A program made the translations under genes and the position numbers. The notes under the pieces were generated by a model. It did no database searches and was not told where the DNA came from. It saw nothing but the letters and a program-made list of their open reading frames with translations. Source: Corythucha ciliata (taxonomy: Eukaryota > Arthropoda > Insecta > Hemiptera > Tingidae). Taken from it: a stretch of 64,000 nt of DNA. The DNA lies in contig CM075939.1 of the NCBI GenBank assembly GCA_038030265.1, forward strand, positions 14,985,253-15,049,252, read 5' to 3'. This document shows, one piece after another, positions 59,601 through 64,000 of this stretch; the stretch's first letter is position 1; each line of letters starts with the position of its first letter.

Positions 59601-59972
59601 GGGCTGTACAGTTGTACTCGATATGGACGAGGGCACGTTAGCTTTTGTCGTCGACGGCCAATACCTAGGCGTTGCGTTCAGAGGGTTGAAAGGCCGAAAA
59701 TTGTACCCGATCGTCAGTGCTGTTTGGGGTCACTGTGAAATTACGATGAAATACATCGGCGGCCTAGATCGTAAGTTTTTTTTTAGGGTGCGAAGGGAGA
59801 CAAATGAATTTTAAAAAATTGTTTCTTTTCAGCCGAACCATTGCCGCTAATGGATCTCTGCAGACGAGTCATTCGCCAACGAGTCGGCAAACAGCAGCTA
59901 GAGGAGAAAATCTCCGATTTAAATTTACCGCACGGAATGAACACTTATTTACTGTACCAAGATCGAAGATAA
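53622..59972 (+). CDS. gus: gustavus / SPSB1-4 type SPRY domain-SOCS box protein
   Basis: Six exons join at 53640/54188, 54375/54502, 54687/59385, 59529/59612 and 59770/59833 into 278 codons, close to the usual length of fly gustavus. Residues 1-60 form the family N-terminus ([14 protein letters not shown]). Residues ~65-230 are the SPRY/B30.2 domain with [10 protein letters not shown] (77-86), [17 protein letters not shown] (108-124) and [10 protein letters not shown] (214-223). Tyr130 and Trp218 sit where the family's DINNN-motif pocket lies. Residues 233-278 are the SOCS box ([12 protein letters not shown], then YLLY). Family members act in the cytoplasm as substrate receptors of Elongin BC-Cullin 5 ubiquitin ligases; the fly protein binds Vasa, and vertebrate relatives bind iNOS and PAR-4. 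No inactivating change is seen. Confidence 0.97.
54188..54375 (+). CDS. gus: gustavus exon 2 of the coding region
   Basis: Acceptor TTTTCTGCCTCAG before 54188, donor GTAATT at 54376. It encodes residues 7 (split) to 69: the N-terminal family region [18 protein letters not shown], then [16 protein letters not shown] at the start of the SPRY fold. The ELAQDF wording is fly-like rather than vertebrate-like. The upstream intron is 547 nt (phase 1) and the downstream intron 126 nt (phase 0). Confidence 0.96.
54502..54687 (+). CDS. gus: gustavus exon 3 of the coding region
   Basis: Acceptor TTTTTCGCAG, donor GTTAGC; both introns are phase 0. It encodes residues 70-131 ([18 protein letters not shown] to HSVGYQ), the most conserved part of the SPRY domain and most of its peptide-binding surface, including Tyr130. 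Confidence 0.97.
56600..57760. repeat. Degenerate ~45-50-bp array with ~850-bp higher-order period
   Basis: Short units built on TGGCCATTTT and GGGCGNGAAT repeat throughout. Larger blocks also repeat: 56625-56925 and 57470-57780 are direct copies sharing GGTGCTGACAG-CGGTTTAG, GAACGTGAAT...GACGTCTG, and ATTGAGTCA-ATTTGCCCATT, in the same order. Confidence 0.75.
57285..57345. repeat. (TTC)n / poly(T) microsatellite
   Basis: TTC triplets, a T run, then CTT triplets and TTTC units, sitting between the two higher-order blocks. Confidence 0.9.
57762..57893. mobile_element. MITE, family Z, copy 1 (empty site)
   Basis: A 132-bp palindromic element: AGTTGTCAT near the left end, with GTGAGACGAGATGAGA further in; at the right TCTCATCTCGTCTCAC then ATGACAACCC. 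Its centre reads GAGCTGTTAGTGTC without interruption, which is the undisturbed form of the site that is filled in copy 2. Confidence 0.85.
58165..58281. mobile_element. MITE, family X, inside Z
   Basis: 117 bp, starting AGGTGCGTTTACACTATAAA and ending TTATAAACGCACCT. The inverted ends pair over about 25 bp with AAGTGTCC at their inner edge. It is flanked by TTA at 58162-58164 and 58282-58284. Confidence 0.88.
58285..58462. mobile_element. MITE, family Y, complete copy
   Basis: 178 bp, starting GGCCGGTCGTCCACTGGACT and ending GGGGACGACCGACT, with inverted GGCGCTACAACGCG / CGCGTTGTAGCGCC further in. It is flanked by TTA at 58282-58284 (shared with X) and 58463-58465. A left-end copy is at 47571-47700. 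Confidence 0.85.
59385..59529 (+). CDS. gus: gustavus exon 4 of the coding region
   Basis: Acceptor TTTTGTTTCAG, donor GTGAGT at 59530. It encodes residues 132-179 ([18 protein letters not shown] to VPDRFL) plus the first base of Val180. The downstream intron is 82 nt, phase 1. Confidence 0.97.
59612..59770 (+). CDS. gus: gustavus exon 5 of the coding region
   Basis: Acceptor GGCTGTACAG, donor GTAAGT at 59771. It encodes residues 180-232: [19 protein letters not shown], then [17 protein letters not shown], the end of the SPRY domain with Trp218-Gly219. The downstream intron is only 62 nt, phase 1. Confidence 0.97.
59833..59972 (+). CDS. gus: gustavus terminal coding exon (SOCS box)
   Basis: Acceptor TTTCTTTTCAG. 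It encodes residues 233-278, with [17 protein letters not shown] as the Elongin C-binding (BC-box) helix, then [15 protein letters not shown] and TAA at 59970-59972. The LPLP-type Cullin 5 box is loosely kept as LNLPHG. Confidence 0.96.
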
Positions 59973-60000
59973 CAATCTTGCGATCGCCGTCTTAGCAATA

Positions 60001-60160
60001 ATCACCATCAACATGTTCATCATCATCGTCGTCGCTCTTATCATCGTCATCGTCATCTTTCAATTAGTAGTAGTCGTCGTCGTCGTCATCATCACCGACG
60101 GCGACGTCAACGTCGCCGCCGTTGCTCCACAACAGCCGCCGTCGCGTCATTCACCGCGCT
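60001..60160 (+). repeat. ATC/GTC triplet-rich stretch in the 3' UTR
   Basis: Short runs of ATC, GTC and CGC/GCC triplets (for example GTCGTCGTCGTCGTCATCAT) follow the stop codon closely. They are imperfect and lie outside the coding frame. Confidence 0.85.
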
Positions 60161-60550
60161 GTGCTGTCGTCCAGAAATTATGAATTAACGTCCGCGACGT
60201 CAACGACGACACGGCTCGCGTGTAAGACACACACCACACGCACTACACACAGGAGCAACGGCCAAGTTTTTTTTTCATCTACCTCAACCGTGAAGATGTC
60301 GCGAGCGCGATCTGTGAAAAAGGTCATTTTTTTTCTTTTTCTTCTTTTTAATGAAATAATCGAAGGTAACCACGCAAAAAAACAAATGAACTGTGTTCGT
60401 GGCCGAGAACTTTTCTTCCTTTCCCCACCCCCACCCCATCATCAAACCCCGTCCCTTCATTCTTAAAAATTAATATTCTCAAATTTAGGTTACGCGTCTT
60501 GAAAAAGAAAAGTTTTAACAATAATTATTTAAATATAAAACAAACAAATC

Positions 60551-60556
60551 AATAAA
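60551..60556 (+). promoter_or_regulatory. gus: Polyadenylation signal AATAAA
   Basis: First canonical AATAAA after the stop codon, about 580 nt downstream. A GT-rich stretch (GCGTGTGTGTGCTTGTG) lies near 60691-60708, rather far for the usual downstream element. Confidence 0.5.
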
Positions 60557-60575
60557 AGACTTCGATATTAGCTCG

Positions 60576-62099
60576 TTGCGCACCCCTGCCCCCTTTCCCA
60601 CCCACTTCTCAGACTCTTGACGAGCTTGAGACTTATTTACTTTTTAAAAGTTTTTTTTTTTTTTTTTTTGAACGAACGATATAAATACAAAGCGTGTGTG
60701 TGCTTGTGTATAAAATGTGAAAGTGATTTTGAGTTCTCTTTGAAAAAAAAAAATCGTTTTATCGAAAAAAGTGACACAGTACTTCCATTTTAAGCTTCCC
60801 GTAAAAAACAAACATCGCAAAAAAAAAAATTGTCTGATGAATTTTAACTTATTCACTGGATTTTTTCTTTCAATGAAACGACAAAATAGCCTCAAAAGTA
60901 GGTACTGCGAATTGCTTGCTGTCAATATTTTTCTTTTAAGCATATAAATATATAAATAATTAATTGTAAATAATTGTTGTGTTGAAGATTGGAAGAACAG
61001 AGAAAATGAGACAAAGCGAACAATTCTTCATTAATGATAAAGTTTACTTAGGTACTAATTTTCTTTTTATATTTTTTCCTTTGAAAAAAAAGTAATATTA
61101 ATAAAACGTAAAAAAAAAAAAAATAGGAACTTCAAATCTGTGCTTAATCAATTGTATGTGCGGTTTAGATTTTTAGATAGAATTTAAAAAAAAAAAGAAA
61201 ATGACAAGTGACTGAATATTTAGTTACTATTACACGGGATTTTGCCCTTTTCCCACCCCTTTCCCCCCACCCGCCCACCCACTCCTACCCAAAGTCCTGC
61301 CAATCGTTCAAATCATGAACAAAATCCCCTCGACGTTTCCTCACAAACAAAAAACGCTGAAGCAAAAATGTGTATAAACTGTTTTATAAACAAAAAAATT
61401 CCGGGAGTTTTGTTTTTTTTTCTAAAGAAAAATCGTTCGCCCCTTCCTTTAGGTATCCTGCAAAATTCGTTAGTTTTTAAACAATTTTAAAGCAAACCGC
61501 AAGAAATGGAAAAAAAAAACAAAATAAAACAGATGAAGACCGCTAATTGCAGCATGTTAACGTGTTCTTCGGCAATTATACATTATTCCTCTTGATGAAG
61601 TTTCACAGTTTTTGTTGTTTGTTTTGTTTTGTACCAGTCGGTTTCAGGAGGGGGTCTCTGGGCCCCTTTGCTTTGAGCTTCGACACAGGCGGAGACCCAC
61701 GGCTGCCCCCCCCCCCACTACCAAAGATTTGAGGACCACAAAAAACGCCGGAATCAAAGAGGAGAGAGACCCCTTCAACTGTTTGAGAAAAATTTTTAAT
61801 TTTTGGATTCCCCGCGTCGCGAAACCATTAGATTTGAGATTTTGTTTTTATCGAAAATCGCCCGGGAGGTGAGTGAGCGATTCTTACGATTTTGTTTTGT
61901 TTGTTTTTTTTTTCTTTTTGCAAAATGGTTTGATCCAGGCGCGTTTTATGAGTCCCGACGATATAAGATGAGGAGGGGAGGGGTTGCGATTGTTTTGTCG
62001 TCTCCAGAGAGTGAGAGAGAGCGAGCGAGGTCACCGCCTGCTGCGTCGAGGCTCTTTCTTCTTTGACTTCAAGGCTCAAAGGCTGTCCATTGCAATGTC
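60576..62099. other. AT-rich gustavus flank, no gene seen
   Basis: Very AT-rich DNA with T and A runs (60651-60669 and others), then a more balanced stretch with a C run at 61697. No exon recognised. Confidence 0.55.
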
Positions 62100-63260
62100 G
62101 AATGTTACGAAAGATCGGAAATCGGCGCTTTTAACTGGGGGGGGGGGGGTCAAGATCGTCTTGTTTTTTACAAGATTTGATATCAAAAGACCGGGAGAAT
62201 AGAATCTGCTGGGAACTCGTCGACTAAATAATTATTTTTGGAAGCCGAGCTCCTATCACATCATATTCTCTTGATACGATTGACCGAAAATCGCCGCCCT
62301 AAGCTGTAAAAAGGGAGCAAAATCGTCCTTTTTTTATAGATTTGAATCGTCAATTTTCGCAGAATTTGGTCTCCATCAACCAGGAGAACAGAATGTGCTG
62401 GGAGCTCGTTGACTGAATAATTTTTTAAGGTAGCCGAGCTCTAAATACATCATATTATCCTGATACGAAATATCTGAAATCACCGCTTTTAGCTGGAAAA
62501 TGGGGGAAAACCATCGTTTTTAAAGAGATTTGGTCCCATCCACTAGGAACTCAGAATGTGCTGGGAGCTAATCGACGAAATAATTTCTGCAGATTCAAGG
62601 AATATCTTCTGAGCTTCAAGCGCATCATATTCTCCTGATACCAAAGATCAGAAATCGCCGCTTTTAGCTGGAAAAAAGGGGGAAAATCGTCATTTATGAA
62701 AAGATTTGGTCCTCAGCAACCAGGAGAACAGAATGTGCTGGGAGCTCGTCGACAATGGAATATTAGTCAATTAGTGACCAGGTGTGGTTTAATCGAATTC
62801 GAGCTTTTTTCAGCGTGCTAATTGAGTTTGATGGGCACTTCAAGGGGTGCCTCAATGTCTCCCTCGGGAGTAATTTGGGCCTGTTTAAAAGGCATAATGA
62901 CGACGTGGTAATTTTGTGCACATTCAGACCAAACCACGTGGAAAAAATTGTCCTGCGCCGAGCTCCTAGAACATTATATTCTCCTGGTACGAAAGATCAG
63001 AAATCGCCGAATTAAACTGTCCAAAAGGGGCAAAAACGACGTTTTTTGACAAGATTTGGTATCAAACGACCAGGAGAACGGACTGTGCTGGGAGCTAGTT
63101 GACGAAATAATTTTTGATGGGAGCCGTGCTCCGTGCTCATCATATTATCCTGATACTAAAGATCGGACATCGCCATTTTAGCTCGAAAAAAAGGGGCAAA
63201 ATCGTCCTATTTGACAAGATTAATTCCCTATAGCAACCAGGAGAACAGAATGTGCTGAGT
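62100..63260. repeat. Tandem array, ~160-190-bp unit
   Basis: Six units marked by TGTGCTGGGAGCT at about 62207, 62394, 62555, 62735, 63087 and 63252. Each also holds CATCATATT-TCCTGATAC, GATC-GAAATCGCCG and AAAATCGTC in the same order. Between the fourth and fifth markers there is about 200 bp of extra, unrelated sequence (roughly 62757-62955), an insertion. Confidence 0.8.
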
Positions 63261-63329
63261 AGGGTGACAAGGTGTAAAAGTGCTTCCCGAGGACGCCTGG
63301 TTCGAAAATTAGGACAATAGTAGGACGCT

Positions 63330-64000
63330 TATGACGGAAAGTAGGACTCCTAAATACAAGTTAACAACGAGTAATCGTTGATCAGTTTGAGGTTAAAGGT
63401 TCAGGTAGGAATTGAGTTTTGAAAGAATGAAAACTACGAAACCGATGTTTTAAAAAAGAGCCAAAACTATTAAATTATGGTTTTTGAATAAGTCAAATCG
63501 GCGAATTAAGTTTTAAAAGATCGAAAGCCCGCAAAACTTGGGTTTGTGTGAGCCTAAAACGACAAAATTTTGTGTTTGATCGAGCTAAATTCATGAATTT
63601 TCTTTTTGAAAGAGCCACACTTGTTTTTCGAACCGGCGAAATGTCCGAACCAGATTTAAGAAAAAACGAAAGGAAGAATGAAAATTCGCGAAAATTAGGA
63701 TTTGAATAGTAGCAAAAATTCGTGAAATTTGTTTTTGAAGAAGCGAAATCCGCGATATTGGTTACGAGAGAGCGAAAATCCTCAGTAAAATTTGAGTTCA
63801 AGCTGCCAAAATCACGAAAAATCAACAGCTGTGAAATTGAGATTAAAAGGAGCCAAATCCAAAAAATTAGGTTTTGAATGAAACTAAATCCACGAAATTT
63901 TCTGGAATACTCCAAAATCAGGAATTTGAATTTTATAAGAGCCAAATTCGTTTTCTGAATGATCAAAACCTGCGAAACTGATTTCAGAAAGATCTAAAAC
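63330..64000 (-). repeat. Degenerate array, ~39-bp unit, runs off the window
   Basis: On the minus strand the units read like TTTTGTGGATTTGGCTC-TTCAAAAAC, the same as 38395-38530. Because the period is near 39 bp, the minus strand stays open for 157 codons (63493-63966), which is an artefact of the repeat. Confidence 0.7.

Larger units (their letters stand above)
59973..60575 (+). other. gus: gustavus 3' untranslated region (proximal form)
   Basis: The stretch from the stop codon to just past the first canonical poly(A) signal. An alternative AATAAA at 61110-61115 could give a longer form. The frame at 60122-60466 within it is incidental. Confidence 0.6.

Noticed and set aside
63493..63966. 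157-residue minus-strand open frame
   Set aside because: It is produced by the ~39-bp repeat; its residues repeat about every 13 positions.
1..64000. CRISPR arrays, operons, bacterial promoters or ribosome binding sites
   Set aside because: The window is eukaryotic: spliced gene, GT-AG introns, MITEs; the tandem arrays lack the regular repeat-spacer structure.

Overview
This is a stretch of animal nuclear DNA. The only gene I can identify with certainty lies in the last 11 kb. It is the arthropod orthologue of Drosophila gustavus (the SPSB1/SPSB4 family: a SPRY domain followed by a SOCS box), on the + strand, split over at least six exons between about 53465 and 59972. Joined at GT-AG splice sites, the exons read as an unbroken 278-residue protein from an ATG at 53622 to a TAA at 59970-59972. 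Fly-like wording in its N-terminal third points to an arthropod (insect or crustacean). I cannot name the species from sequence alone.

The 53 kb upstream holds no recognisable host gene. It could be intergenic or a very long first intron. It is a patchwork of non-autonomous DNA transposons (three-base target duplications, PIF/Harbinger-like; hAT-like; a fold-back element), one decayed LTR-retrotransposon gag fragment, and many short-period degenerate tandem arrays. Runs of 9-15 G or C turn up about every 1.5 kb, which looks like a lineage signature. A few open stretches (30.4-30.9 kb on both strands, 31.65 kb, 43.2-43.6 kb) have protein-like composition, but I could not assign them.

Layout. 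1-6.6 kb: unique, low-complexity DNA with one palindromic MITE. 6.6-12.5 kb: dense repeats (30-bp arrays, a 300-bp MITE, a hAT end, a 1.55-kb inverted-repeat element, a 510-bp fold-back). 12.5-22.9 kb: mostly unique, with the gag relic at 14.9-15.6 kb. 22.9-28.2 kb: two hAT-like elements either side of a GC-rich island with tandem hairpins. 28.2-38.2 kb: no identified gene. 38.2-44.7 kb: a hAT element with its target duplication, then three repeat arrays. 44.7-53.4 kb: two MITE copies, otherwise featureless. 53.46-60.6 kb: gustavus, whose 4.7-kb third intron contains a higher-order repeat and a stack of nested MITEs. 60.6-64 kb: AT-rich flank, then a 175-bp array and a 39-bp array.

There is no operon, CRISPR array, rRNA or convincing tRNA. 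The gustavus product is expected to be the substrate receptor of an Elongin BC-Cullin 5 ubiquitin ligase. I found no sign of a new multi-gene system. The most informative observations are the nested MITEs with a paralogous empty site, tandem hairpins with compensatory changes, repeat units shared between distant arrays, and the poly-G/C tract excess.
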